This document shows positions 32,556 to 42,322 of a DNA stretch of 64,000 nucleotides, in pieces. The DNA is taken from NCBI RefSeq assembly GCF_020509005.1, contig NC_063012.1, positions 8,308,001 through 8,372,000 on the forward strand, given 5' to 3'. The notes under the pieces were generated by a model that was not told where the DNA came from, did no database searches, and saw only the letters and a list, made by a program, of their open reading frames with translations. The position numbers and the translations under genes were made by a program. The stretch's first letter is position 1, and every line of letters begins with the position of its first letter. Source of the stretch: Fulvia fulva (lineage: Eukaryota; Ascomycota; Dothideomycetes; Mycosphaerellales; Mycosphaerellaceae).

Positions 32556-34526
32556 ATGTCTGCCGGCGAAGAAGACCTCATCGACTACTCCGACGAGGAG
32601 CTTCAGCCCACCGACGGCGCGACCGCGACTGGCGCACCTGGAGCTGCCGCTAATGGCGAGGCCAAAAAGGGCGACCTGACCGTGTCTGGATCTGGCGCCG
32701 CGCAGGCCAAGGGCAGCTACGTTGGTATCAACTCCGCCAGTTTCCGTGACTTCCTCCTGAAGCCGGAACTCCTCAAGGCCATCACGGACTGTGGTTTCGA
32801 GCATCCATCAGAGGGTTAGTCATCTCCATAACATCCTGCTTTGAGCCAGCCAACGATTCCACCGACCCATCGAGGAGCGTCCATCCATCTTGTCCATCAG
32901 AAGCGCGCAAGTAAGCAGAAGGAAGCAAGTATAGGCGAGACCATCACAATGGGCATGTGCGATCAGTTCTGCAGCTGGCGAGGCACTACCTGGAAGCACC
33001 CGTGCTTGTTTGAGCCCTGCTAAGCGGAGGCACGAAGATATGTACTACGTCTGTGGTTACATACTCTGCTGTGCAGTGCTGGCGGGAGCATATGACGTAA
33101 AGTCTATGCAGGAAGGCCGCTTTGTGGGAGAAAGGCACGTTAAGGAGAGCCTTGTGCAAAAGAGGCGGAATGCGCCATTGCTTCCAAGCACTTTTAAAGC
33201 ATTGAAAACGGTGGGCAAGGACGATGGATGGACGCTTCGGACACAGCTGTTTTCGCGCATACACAATGGACGAACAGAATCTAACATCTCCCTCCAGTCC
33301 AACAAGTCTGCATTCCTCAGGCCATTCTCGGAACCGACGTGCTCTGTCAGGCAAAGTCCGGTCTTGGTAAGACGGCAGTCTTCGTGCTGTCCACGCTCCA
33401 GCAGATCGAGCCGGTCGCCGGTGAGGCCAGCGTGTTGGTCATGTGCCACACCCGTGAGTTGGCCTTCCAAATCAAGAATGAATACGCACGATTCAGCAAG
33501 TACATGCCAGAGGTGAAGACCGCTGTCTTCTATGGAGGCACAGACATCAACAAGGACAAGGCGATGCTGAAGGATAAGGAGACTCACCCGCACATCATTG
33601 TTGCAACCCCCGGTCGTCTCAATGGCCTCGTCCGCGAGAAGGCTCTCCGACTCGGCAGCGTGTCCCGCTTCGTCCTCGATGAGTGTGACAAGATGCTCGA
33701 CCAGATTGGTAAGACTTTATCACACTGCCAATGACTATCACGACTGACACCACCATAGACATGCGCCGCGACGTGCAGGAAATCTTCCGCGCAACTCCTA
33801 CTCAGAAACAAGTCATGATGTTTTCTGCCACTCTATCTCAAGCCACACGCCCAATCTGCAAGAAGTTCATGCAGAATCCTCTGGAGATCTATGTGGACGA
33901 CGAAGAGAAGTTGACTCTGCACGGTCTTCAGCAGTACTACATCAAGTGTGACGAAGGCGAGAAGAACCGAAAGCTCAACGACCTGCTCGACACGCTTCAG
34001 TATAACCAGGTGATCATCTTCGTCAAGAACACGCTGCGATGTGGTGAGCTGGACCGACTTCTGCGAGAATGCAACTTCCCGTCCATTGCTGTGCACTCTG
34101 GTGTCAGCCAAGAAGAGCGGTAAGTCATCTGGCGCTCATAGTCCTTGCACCGTTGCTGATTGTCACTACAGTATCAAGCGCTATCAAGCCTTCAAGAACT
34201 ACGACAAGCGTATCTGTGTCAGCACGGACGTCTTCGGTCGTGGTATTGACATCGAGCGCATCAACTTGGCCATCAACTACGACATGCCCGAGTCTGTCGA
34301 AAAGGGCGCCGACCCAGAGGCAAAAGAAGCGTTGGCCTCGTCGGCCGACACATACCTCCACCGTGTTGGTCGTGCTGGACGTTTCGGTACCAAGGGTGTC
34401 GCTATCAGCTTCGTTACCAATGACCGCGACAAGAAAGTCATCGCCGAGATCGAGAGCAGGTTCGGAAAGGCCATCGACGAGTACCCAGAGGATGGCAAGG
34501 TCGATGTCAAGGGAGGCGACCAGTAG
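32556..34526 (+). CDS. SUB2: DEAD-box mRNA export ATPase SUB2 (UAP56)
   Basis: Nuclear RNA helicase of spliceosome assembly and TREX-mediated mRNA export. Four exons (32556-32814, 33298-33708, 33759-34119, 34172-34526) encode 461 residues. Motifs in order: Q-motif region [16 protein letters not shown], motif I AKSGLGKT, Ia [10 protein letters not shown], Ib TPGRL, II DECD (family-typical instead of DEAD), [28 protein letters not shown] and [12 protein letters not shown]. The first intron is 483 nt, nearly ten times the other two (50 and 52 nt), and has a GTTAGT donor. Such a long first intron may matter for regulation. The N-terminal insert after the acidic [12 protein letters not shown] is slightly long. 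Confidence 0.96.
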
Positions 34527-35296
34527 ACTGCTTCATTTTCCTGAAGCTGACACTGGTTGCAAAGGCGCGAAAGGAAGCGGTAACACTGAAGATACTGCTT
34601 CATCCTGGGACGAATTAAACGAGAAAGGTTCTGCTGGGTGTGCAATGTACTTTTAGAAAAGCGATGAAGCTTGCACGATCTTTTCACAGGCCTCTTTCCC
34701 GCCGCTCGTTGCACACTACCAAAAGGCTGCTATACCGAACACCATGCGACATCATGTGAAAAAGCTCCATGTCCCCAAGCGACCTATGCGAGGATTCGCT
34801 CGGCCTTGCCAAGACGCCAGCATTGGATTAAGCCAAACCTGAGACACGGCACCTGACTTGACCGCATCAAATAGATGAATCCATTCAAGCGAAGCACCTG
34901 GTGGCGAGGCTTGAAACTAGGAACAAGACGCCAAAGCAATATGGGGTACGGATCTTGACCGCATCTTTTACTGCACCGTGCCGTCTACCGGATCGATGGC
35001 TGCCACAGATTACACTATAGGCGATTCCTTGACGCCCGGGAGTTGAAGCGACACGGTCTAGCGAGCTATATTCCAACAACACTGGGTAGCACTGGCGTGG
35101 TTGCCGTGTCTGATCGTCTTACTTGCGGAGATGAGGGGGGAGTTCTTCCGTCTTCGCTGTGGTATAAGGCTCGCAAAGAGGACCTGCTCTGTTCTCTGGC
35201 TGGTCAACAGGCTGCGATCATTCAATTCGAACTGAGCAGGATCTCAGTCTTCGATCACAATTTTCCACACTTCTTCTTGACACTCCTTGAAACGAC
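34527..35296. other. SUB2 3' spacer and GH7 promoter
   Basis: About 770 bp without a recognised gene. It contains the SUB2 3' UTR and the upstream region of the cellulase gene. I could not pick out a defined regulator site with confidence. Confidence 0.45.
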
Positions 35297-36779
35297 ATGT
35301 CTTCCACCATCGCTTTCGCCGCTTCGCTGTTCGCTGCAGGTATCAGTGCTCAGCGAGCCGGCACAAACACCGCAGAGACCCATCTATCTTTGCCCGTCTC
35401 AGAGTGTACAGCTTCTGGCTGCACGAAACTCAGCACTGCGATCACGCTCGATGCTAACTGGCGCTGGACGCACTCTGTCGATGGATCGACGAACTGCTAT
35501 ACTGGTAAGATGCATTGATATGCGCAGCTCGCGAACGAGGATGCAGGACTGACACCTTTATCCACCAGGCAACGAATGGGACACCTCAATCTGCACCTCT
35601 CCCTCAGTTTGTGCCACAAGTTGCGCCCTCGATGGCGCCAACTACGAGTCGACCTACGGTATTAGCACGTCCGACGACTCTCTCTCCTTGACATTCGTCA
35701 CTGGCGCCAATGTCGGCAGCAGAAACTACCTTATGGATGATTCTGGTGAGAAATACCAGATATTCGACCTCAGAAATAAGGAGTTTACTTTTGATTTCGA
35801 TGTCTCCGGCTTGCCGTGTGGGCTGAATGGGGCGTTGTATTTTGTTGAGATGCCTGCAGATGGTGGTCTTTCGAGTCAGGAGAACACAAGGCCGGAGCCA
35901 GATATGGTACTGGTTACTGTGACAGCCAGTGTCCACAGGACATCAAGTTCATCAACGGCGAGGTACGATCTCCAATCCTTCCGCCCTATGCCCTTCCATC
36001 TTACTGACTTCCTTCAGGCCAACATCGAGAACTGGACTCCTTCTTCGGGTGACCCAAATTCCGGCACGGGCTCGAAAGGCGCCTGCTGCGCCGAAATGGA
36101 CATCTGGGAAGCCAACTCGATCTCATCCGCCTTCACACCTCACCCTTGCAACGGCACGGGCTTGCAAGTTTGTGAATCTAATACCACCTGCGGCGCCAGC
36201 GACTCTCGATACGATGGAATTTGCGACAAGGACGGCTGCGACTTCAATTCGTACCGGATGGGCAATGAGACCTTCTATGGTCCAGAATCTATCATCGACA
36301 CTGCGAGCCCTTTTACAGTTGTGACGCAGTTCATTACGGATGATAACACTGACAATGGAACGCTGGTGGAGATCAGGAGAATATATGTCCAAGACGGAGT
36401 CGTGATCCAGAACTCGGCGTCTGATATCGCTGGCGTAGACGCTTCGAACAGCATCACCGAGGGTCTCTGCTCGCAACAGAAGACGGCATTTGGAGATAAG
36501 AACTCGTTCGACGCCAGAGGTGGATTGGCCGCGATGGGCAAGAGCTTTGGCAGGGGAATGGTACTTGTAATGTCTGTCTGGGACGACTATGCTGCCAATA
36601 TGCTGTGGTTGGATTCCACCTACCCCGTGGAGGGCACGAACCTTGGTGCCAAGAGAGGTACTTGCGATGCTGAAAGCGGCGTGCCAGCAACCGTCGAGGG
36701 AGCGCATCCGGATGCTACGGTCAAGTTCTCGGCGATTAAGTTTGGGGCCTTGAACTCGACGTTTGCTGCTCCTGTTTAG
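35297..36779 (+). CDS. GH7 cellobiohydrolase with one-base frameshift
   Basis: Family 7 glycoside hydrolase, a secreted cellulase of the cellobiohydrolase type. Exons: 35297-35504, 35569-35962 and 36018-36779, with introns of 64 nt (GTAAGA...ACCAG) and 55 nt (GTACGA...TTCAG). A signal peptide is present ([19 protein letters not shown]). [13 protein letters not shown], the active-site [16 protein letters not shown] (Glu, Asp, Glu all present) and [16 protein letters not shown] are intact. Between 35881 and 35892, after GGLSSQEN, one base is missing compared with the expected frame: the conserved block with [17 protein letters not shown] continues one frame over. Read straight through, that block is replaced by unrelated residues. 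No cellulose-binding module follows the core. It is a pseudogene, a recent mutation, or a sequence error. Confidence 0.85.
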
Positions 36780-37045
36780 AAGGTGGTTTCGTGGGATGTA
36801 GCTTATTGTCAGATCGTTTCGTAGCCATATCTTGCGCGAATGAAGCCCATGGCCTGTATAAGCTGCACTAGCTTAACGTCTCTGCATGCCTGGAGTACCA
36901 AAACAGCTCCAGCTCAAGGTCAGGCTTTTTCATACAACAAAACATCAACATACTGTTGCCGCTGCCATTGCCTACATTGCTCTGCACTCATACACAACAG
37001 CACACACTAACACACCATATCACCACAGCACAGACTATCGCCACC

Positions 37046-37471
37046 ATGACCAATACCATCAAAGCCAATGACCTCTTCTTCGAGGACCTCACCGGCGATC
37101 CGAACTTGACCTACCGCGCCGCCAGCCCAACCACAGCTCCCGACCCTTCAACCCGCGAAAGCCCTCTCCACCACCCCAGCCCTCCACCACAAGCGAACCA
37201 CCCACAGCCTGACGCGCCCACCATCAAGCGGAAGCGCTCGCCCTCCCCGCTGCCACCAGCCTGGCCCACACCGTCCACCACACCGCTGGACCCCAAATAC
37301 GGCCCATGGCAGTACGGTAGCGTCGCCGAAGTCAAGGCGCGCCGCGTCGTGATACAGCGGGAGCTGAAGATGTTGAGCGAGAGGGAGAAGGTGTTGAAGG
37401 CGGAGGAGATGGGTGGCAAGGGGAAGAAGTACAAGAAACAGAGGAAGGGGAAGGAGGACCAGGAGAGGTAA
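37046..37471 (+). CDS. Hypothetical protein, 141 residues, possibly extended
   Basis: Starts in a perfect CCACCATG context. The N-terminus MTNTIKANDLFFEDLTGDPN is followed by a Pro-rich, disordered part with a KRKRSPSP nuclear-localisation-like cluster. A short conserved-looking block, DPKYGPWQYGSVAEVKARRV, leads into a highly charged helix rich in Glu/Lys. The TAA at 37469-37471 sits in a 15-nt tandem duplication and the same frame continues for 36 more codons (to a TGA at 37580-37582). I do not recognise the family. A coiled-coil nuclear protein is a guess. Confidence 0.6.
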   Translation: MTNTIKANDLFFEDLTGDPNLTYRAASPTTAPDPSTRESPLHHPSPPPQANHPQPDAPTIKRKRSPSPLPPAWPTPSTTPLDPKYGPWQYGSVAEVKARRVVIQRELKMLSEREKVLKAEEMGGKGKKYKKQRKGKEDQER

Positions 37472-37486
37472 GACCAGGAGAGGTAC
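37457..37486 (+). repeat. 15-nt tandem duplication containing a stop codon
   Basis: Two consecutive copies of GACCAGGAGAGGTAM differ only in the last base: TAA in the first copy, TAC in the second. The duplication is in frame with the hypothetical gene, so the first copy stops translation and the second encodes Tyr. Confidence 0.85.
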
Positions 37487-37667
37487 GAACAGTGGGAGCG
37501 GGAGTACAGGGAGTGGGAGGAGATGTATGGTGGGGCGAGTGTGCAGGTGAAGAACAATGCCGAGGAGACGAAGATGGGTTGAGCCGTGGGAGGGTGATTC
37601 AGACATCGGGGGGTGCAGAGTAGGTTGAGATGTTGGAGATGCATCATGCGCGAGTTGACATACTGTT

Positions 37668-38558
37668 CTAACTGGCTCGAGCCTTGCCTTTGCCCTCGTA
37701 CTTCGGCGGCTCTTGCTGCTCCGGGACAGCATCTTCCTCTTCGTCGTCCTCAGAACTGTCGTCCTCTTCTTCATCCCATCCGAAGAAACTCCTCCCCGCA
37801 GCACCATCGACTTGAAGGTTTTCACCAGACCCTGAACCTGATACGGAGCTCTCTTCCCCAACATCCTCCTCGTCCGTCTCACTCCCCGTTCTCTCCTCCT
37901 TCCCATCCACCTCAATCTGCTCCCTCATCGCCCTCATCACCGCCTCCCTAACCTTCTCCTCCGCCCCCTCCTTCCCCTCAACCCACTCCGCATCCAACCT
38001 TCCCCGTGCTCCATTCTTATCCTTCATCTCGGTTTCCCTTTTCTCCGCCGCCTCGACAACAGCCTCCCACCTCCTCTTCCTCTCTTCCTTCTCCTTCTTC
38101 TCCATATCTGGCTTAATAGCAAGATACTCTGCCAGCTTCTTCGCCTCATCGACAGTTCGGAGCCTTCGACCGTCCAAGTTGCGATTGCTGCCATTGGGGT
38201 TGACGTTAGAGTTGCGGTTCTTGCGACTGCTCATGCGGCCTCCGGCGGCGCGAAGTTGGGAGCCGAAACCGCCTTTGCCGCCGCATAATTTGCGGGAGAG
38301 GCGGAGGGACAGGATGGTGTCATGGCTGGAAGAGAGCAGGGTGGAGACTGGATCTTCATTGTGAGGAAGGAGTTGCTTGTTTGAGACGGTGGTGAGGATA
38401 AGGTCGTCCTGGACGGGTGGGAGCCGTGACAGGATTGTGGTGTAGACATCGCTGACGGTGGTCGAAGACTTTGTGGGCAGCGATAGGGTTCGGGGGAGTC
38501 CAAGTCCAGCGAAGGTCGCGAGGAGGATGTTGATTGTGTGGTCCTGTGAGCTCGCCAT
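37668..38558 (-). CDS. SDE2: Splicing regulator SDE2 (ubiquitin-fold precursor)
   Basis: Sde2 is made as a ubiquitin-like precursor, cut by deubiquitinases after Gly-Gly, and the Lys-started C-terminal part joins the spliceosome to promote splicing of selected introns. The single exon starts at the ATG giving MASSQDHTINILLATF; the frame is open 52 codons upstream, but with unlikely sequence. It encodes 296 residues. The ubiquitin-like fold occupies residues about 1-85 and ends at RLCGG-type LCGG followed by KGGFGSQLRAAGGRMSSRK, the exact processing site. The Sde2 core continues to KPDMEKKEKEERKRRWEAV. An acidic C-terminus ends in basic KGKARAS. Its 3' end faces the hypothetical gene at 37046. 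Confidence 0.9.
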   Translation of the reverse strand: MASSQDHTINILLATFAGLGLPRTLSLPTKSSTTVSDVYTTILSRLPPVQDDLILTTVSNKQLLPHNEDPVSTLLSSSHDTILSLRLSRKLCGGKGGFGSQLRAAGGRMSSRKNRNSNVNPNGSNRNLDGRRLRTVDEAKKLAEYLAIKPDMEKKEKEERKRRWEAVVEAAEKRETEMKDKNGARGRLDAEWVEGKEGAEEKVREAVMRAMREQIEVDGKEERTGSETDEEDVGEESSVSGSGSGENLQVDGAAGRSFFGWDEEEDDSSEDDEEEDAVPEQQEPPKYEGKGKARAS

Positions 38559-38799
38559 GGTTGGTGAAGTGGTGCAACGGTGCCGATGTGTGTCACTTAG
38601 TCGAGGCAGGAAGCGCAAAGTGAAGTCCGTCGCAGCATGTTGTCTCCTCAGGCATTCACGGCCGCTGCCGACACTAGTGGCTGCTAAGCGAAAGTTCTCA
38701 CACTGCCAATCCATAATTCGAGCCTCACGAAGGGTCTCTTCTGTACGCTCCGTTGCAGCAACAGAATCACATCTTCAACCACCCGTCAACACCGCAAAG

Positions 38800-39424
38800 A
38801 TGTGAGCATACACACTCAATGCGCATGCCATACAATCACAGTGCTAACGCGATCGCAGGCTGATCCCAAAGGCCGACCGCAAGAAGATCCACGAGTACCT
38901 CTTCCGCGAGGGTGTGCTCGTCGCAAAGAAGGACTACAACCAGCCAAAGCACGGCGAGATTGACACCAAGAACCTCTACGTATGTGCAGTACTCTGACAA
39001 TCCTTGACCACATCTCTGACACACGCATTAGGTCGTCAAGGCCTGCCAATCCCTCACTTCCCGCGGCTACCTCAAGACTCAGTTCTCCTGGCAATGGTAC
39101 TACTACACCCTCACCCCAGAGGGTCTCGACTACCTCCGCGAGTGGCTTCACCTCCCAGCTGAGATCGTTCCACAAACCCACGTCAAGCAGCAGCGCTCGC
39201 ACGCTCCTCCACGCGGCATGATGGGCGGTGACGACCGTGAGCGCCGTGGCGGTGGCCGTGGTGGCCCACGTGGTGACCGCGGCGATCGTGAGGGTGGATA
39301 CCGCCGTCGCGAGGGTGGTCTCGGTGACCGCGAGAACAAGGAGGGTGGTGCCCCAGGTGGTTTCAACCCAGAGTTCCGTGGCGGATTCGGTCGTGGCCGT
39401 GGCGCTCCACCAGCTTCCTCTTAG
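38800..39424 (+). CDS. RPS10: 40S ribosomal protein S10 (eS10), split start codon
   Basis: Small-subunit beak protein. The start codon is split: exon 1 contributes AT (38800-38801) after the leader. A 57-nt intron (GTGAGC...TCGCAG, branch CTAAC) follows, and exon 2 (38859-38979) supplies the G, giving [20 protein letters not shown]. Exon 3 starts at 39032 after a 52-nt intron (GTATGT...ATTAG). The S10 plectin-like domain is complete ([22 protein letters not shown]). The C-terminus is RGG-rich and ends at [11 protein letters not shown] followed by TAG, 171 residues in all. The same frame runs on for 35 codons after the TAG. Without the spliced start, the gene appears to lack an ATG. Confidence 0.95.
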
Positions 39425-39532
39425 GTAGCGGATTCTGAGTGGGCCGACAATGTCGCCGACACATCCGCTCCAGCTGGTAATTGGGAGGACAACACTGCAG
39501 CTCCAACCGAGGAGACCACTGGCGGCTGGTAA
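39425..39532 (+). other. Coding-like tail after the RPS10 stop codon
   Basis: Directly after the TAG the same frame reads VADSEWADNVADTSAPAG, then an acidic, Trp-containing stretch ending TEETTGGW before TAA. Codon choice matches the gene upstream and the composition is that of an acidic C-terminal tail. No in-frame splice removes the TAG. Readthrough, a recently gained stop or chance are all possible. Confidence 0.45.
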
Positions 39533-40066
39533 AAGAAAGGGCGAGGCAAGATATGGACACAACGCTGTTTGTAAGGTGGCATGCGGTAGCTTCGACGACA
39601 GCGGAATGGTATGAAAAGAAGAGTGCTACCTTTTTAGACCATCGATGGCGGCATGGCTCCGAAGGGAATAAGCCAGATAACCCATGCGACGTGCCGGGTG
39701 TGTATCCATGATGAAAGTGTTTGCGATTCTCATTTCACAGTCTCATTTCGAGTGACTCTATCGCGTGATGTCCTTGGTGATCGTTCGTGATGTTCGTCTC
39801 CAGATATGTTGGCCGATCGGTGTGGAGATCAAGCATTGCCGCCTCGGCCTCGACACTCTTCGGCCAAGAGCGCCTTCCACGTACATCTCTGACGGTACAC
39901 GGCGTGTGTATCATCGCTCACTGTCAGCAGGATAGTCTATCAGGTGTAAAGCGTTTATATCATCGTTATTCGCCGGTGTTCATCGTCGACGAAGGCACCT
40001 CCTCGGGACCAGCGCCAAGATCTGTGCTCCGTGCAAAGGCCCACGCGACCTCCAGTCTCTTCCGAA
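39533..40066. other. RPS10 3' spacer and M20 gene promoter
   Basis: About 530 bp. Open frames exist but no product is recognised. The last part is the leader of the gene starting at 40067. Confidence 0.45.
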
Positions 40067-41919
40067 ATGTCGACTTCACTCCGTACACTAACATCAACAA
40101 CACGTCTCGCGACATCCACAACACGTCTCGCGACATCAACAACGCGCCCGATCCGGACATCATGTTCAAGATGGCAGGCTCGACGAGCATTTGCCGCCTC
40201 TGCACGGCCGCAGCTCGCGGTCTCAGAGATGGCTGAACGCGATTTGGCCTCTTTGAAGATCGACCAAGGCCGACTGATGAACGACATCCACTCGACATCA
40301 GAATGGGGAAAGGGAGAACGATGGGGAGAGTAAGTCTGCTCCGCCTTGTTACAATTCCTCCGTCGAAAGCAGGTCGTCCCTCGAGAATGTGCTCGAGGCT
40401 CGACCTCGCAAATGTACAATGATGACACAACTTACACACCAATCTATCTTATTCTGATGATGAAACATCAAAAAACAATACTAAGAACAGCCAACTGAAT
40501 CGTACATAACCTGCACTACTTCATAACCACCATGATCGTTCTGCAGATGGAGAGGCTAATGATAATGTCATTTGCAGTGGCGATACAGAAATTGGCATGT
40601 CTCGCCTGAGTCTTTCCGATGCGGACAAGAAGGCACGAGATTGGTTTGCAGAGACAACGAAGGCTTTGGGATGCAAAGTCACGGTCGACGCAATGGGAAA
40701 CCAGTTCGCTGTCAGGCCTGGGTTGGAGAGGGGTTATCCTGGTAAGTCATGGTCTATCAAAGCAGTCATGTACAGCTACTGACGGGATTTCACAGTCTAC
40801 GCTGGCTCGCACCTGGACACACAGCCGACTGGAGGCAGATATGATGGTATTCTCGGTGTCTGTGCTGGTGTAGAAATGCTCAAGACCCTCAACGACAACT
40901 GGGTGGAGACTGCCTACCCCGTCGGCGTGGTAAATTGGACGAACGAAGAAGGCGCTCGCTTCCCAAAATCAATGGTATCTTCAGGCGTATGGGCAGGGTC
41001 GATTCCTATAGAAGACGCGCACAACCTGAAGTCAGTCATTCCAGCCAACGACACAGCAACCATGAAGTCCGAGCTCGAACGCATTGGCTACCTGGGCAAG
41101 ACTCCTGCGTCACACAAGAATACTCCTATGGCCGCACACTTTGAACTGCACATCGAACAAGGTCCCATCCTTGAAGCGGAGAACCGTCGCATTGGCGTAG
41201 TCGAAGGCGTTCAATCTTACAAATGGTTCACGCTGACCGTTCACGGCCTCGACAGCCACACCGGCGCCACAAGCTTCCAACACCGCGCAGACTCTCTCTT
41301 AACAGCCTCGAAAATGATCGTCGCCAGCCACAAGATCGCACACAAGCACCATGCTCTTGCCAGCACCGGCATCTTGAATCTTGAACCGGGCAGTACAAAT
41401 ACCGTCCCTGGCTTCGTGCAGTTTAGCCTCGACATCCGCTCCCCTCATGACAGTACTGTTGAGACAGTCGAAGCTGAATGCCGCGAAGCATTCTCCGCCA
41501 TCGCCGCCGGCAAAGACGACTTCGGCACCGCGTCCAGCTCACGCCACTGCACAGTCGAATGGCGCACAGACTTTACCAGTCCCGCTACGCACTTTTCTAC
41601 CGATTGCATTTCTTGTGTGAAAGGTGCCGGCGCAGCATTGTGCGGTGTCAACGCTCGAGGCGAGCATGAGCTGGGCGCTGGCCATGTAGAGGGCAAGAAT
41701 ATTGGCAGCTGGGGAAAGTTGATGACGAGTGGAGCTGGACATGATAGTGTTTATGCGAGTAAGCATTGTCCGACCAGTATGATTTTTGTGCCTTGTCGAG
41801 AGGGAGTAAGTCATAATCCGCGGGAATTCAGCACACCAGAGCAGTGCGGAGATGGAGCCAATGTGTTGATGGGTGCGGTCTTGAGGTTTGATAAGATGAG
41901 GCATCAGAGAGGAGGATGA
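40067..41919 (+). CDS. M20 amidohydrolase, beta-ureidopropionase-like
   Basis: Metal-dependent amidohydrolase of the group containing yeast beta-alanine synthase, N-carbamoyl-amino-acid hydrolases and allantoate amidohydrolases. Three exons (40067-40329, 40578-40741, 40796-41919) encode 516 residues; introns are 248 nt and 54 nt. Metal ligands are visible: the His of GSHLDTQPTGGRYDG with its Asp, NEEG, the His of FELHIEQGP and a C-terminal GAGHDSVYAS His. The dimerisation domain and LASTGILNLEPGSTNTVPG fit the family. The N-terminus is Arg/Ser/Thr-rich without acidic residues at first (MSTSLRTLTSTTRLATST), ending before AFAASARP, and looks like a mitochondrial presequence. Pyrimidine or purine catabolism is inferred. 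Substrate cannot be fixed from sequence. Confidence 0.87.
40091..40150 (+). repeat. 21-nt tandem repeat in the presequence
   Basis: Two full and one partial copy of a 21-nt unit (ACATCAACAACACGTCTCGCG-like) encode a repeated TSTTRLA in the presumed presequence of the M20 enzyme. Confidence 0.8.
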
Positions 41920-42322
41920 GGACAGGACGAAATTGAAAAGGGGCACACCGGGTGCAGGGTGGATAGCTGAATTGTGTTGTGCAACCGGATGTCACATGTC
42001 GATTGATCTACGTACACACGATAAATGGCTTTACATCCACCTTTGTCTACCCAACTTGAAAGAGCCTCACGCAGCCACAACCGCCGCAAGCTGCAAGCAC
42101 AAACACGAAACACCAAGAAGGTGAATGATCTGAAAATCATAAGACTGCTGGAGCAGGCCGAAAGTACAGTATTCACATATCAATGCAAGTCGTGGTATCG
42201 CTAAAAAGCTATGGTATGGTATAGTGTCGTCGTAGCTGCTCTCTCCGTGAGCAAGCTTCAATAGAGGCAATGCAGCTATGCTACCCTTCGTGCTGCCGTG
42301 GCGTCTTTATGCTGCCGCAGCA
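41920..42322. other. Convergent 3' spacer
   Basis: About 400 bp between the M20 gene and SPP1, which end here from opposite sides. No gene is recognised. Confidence 0.5.
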
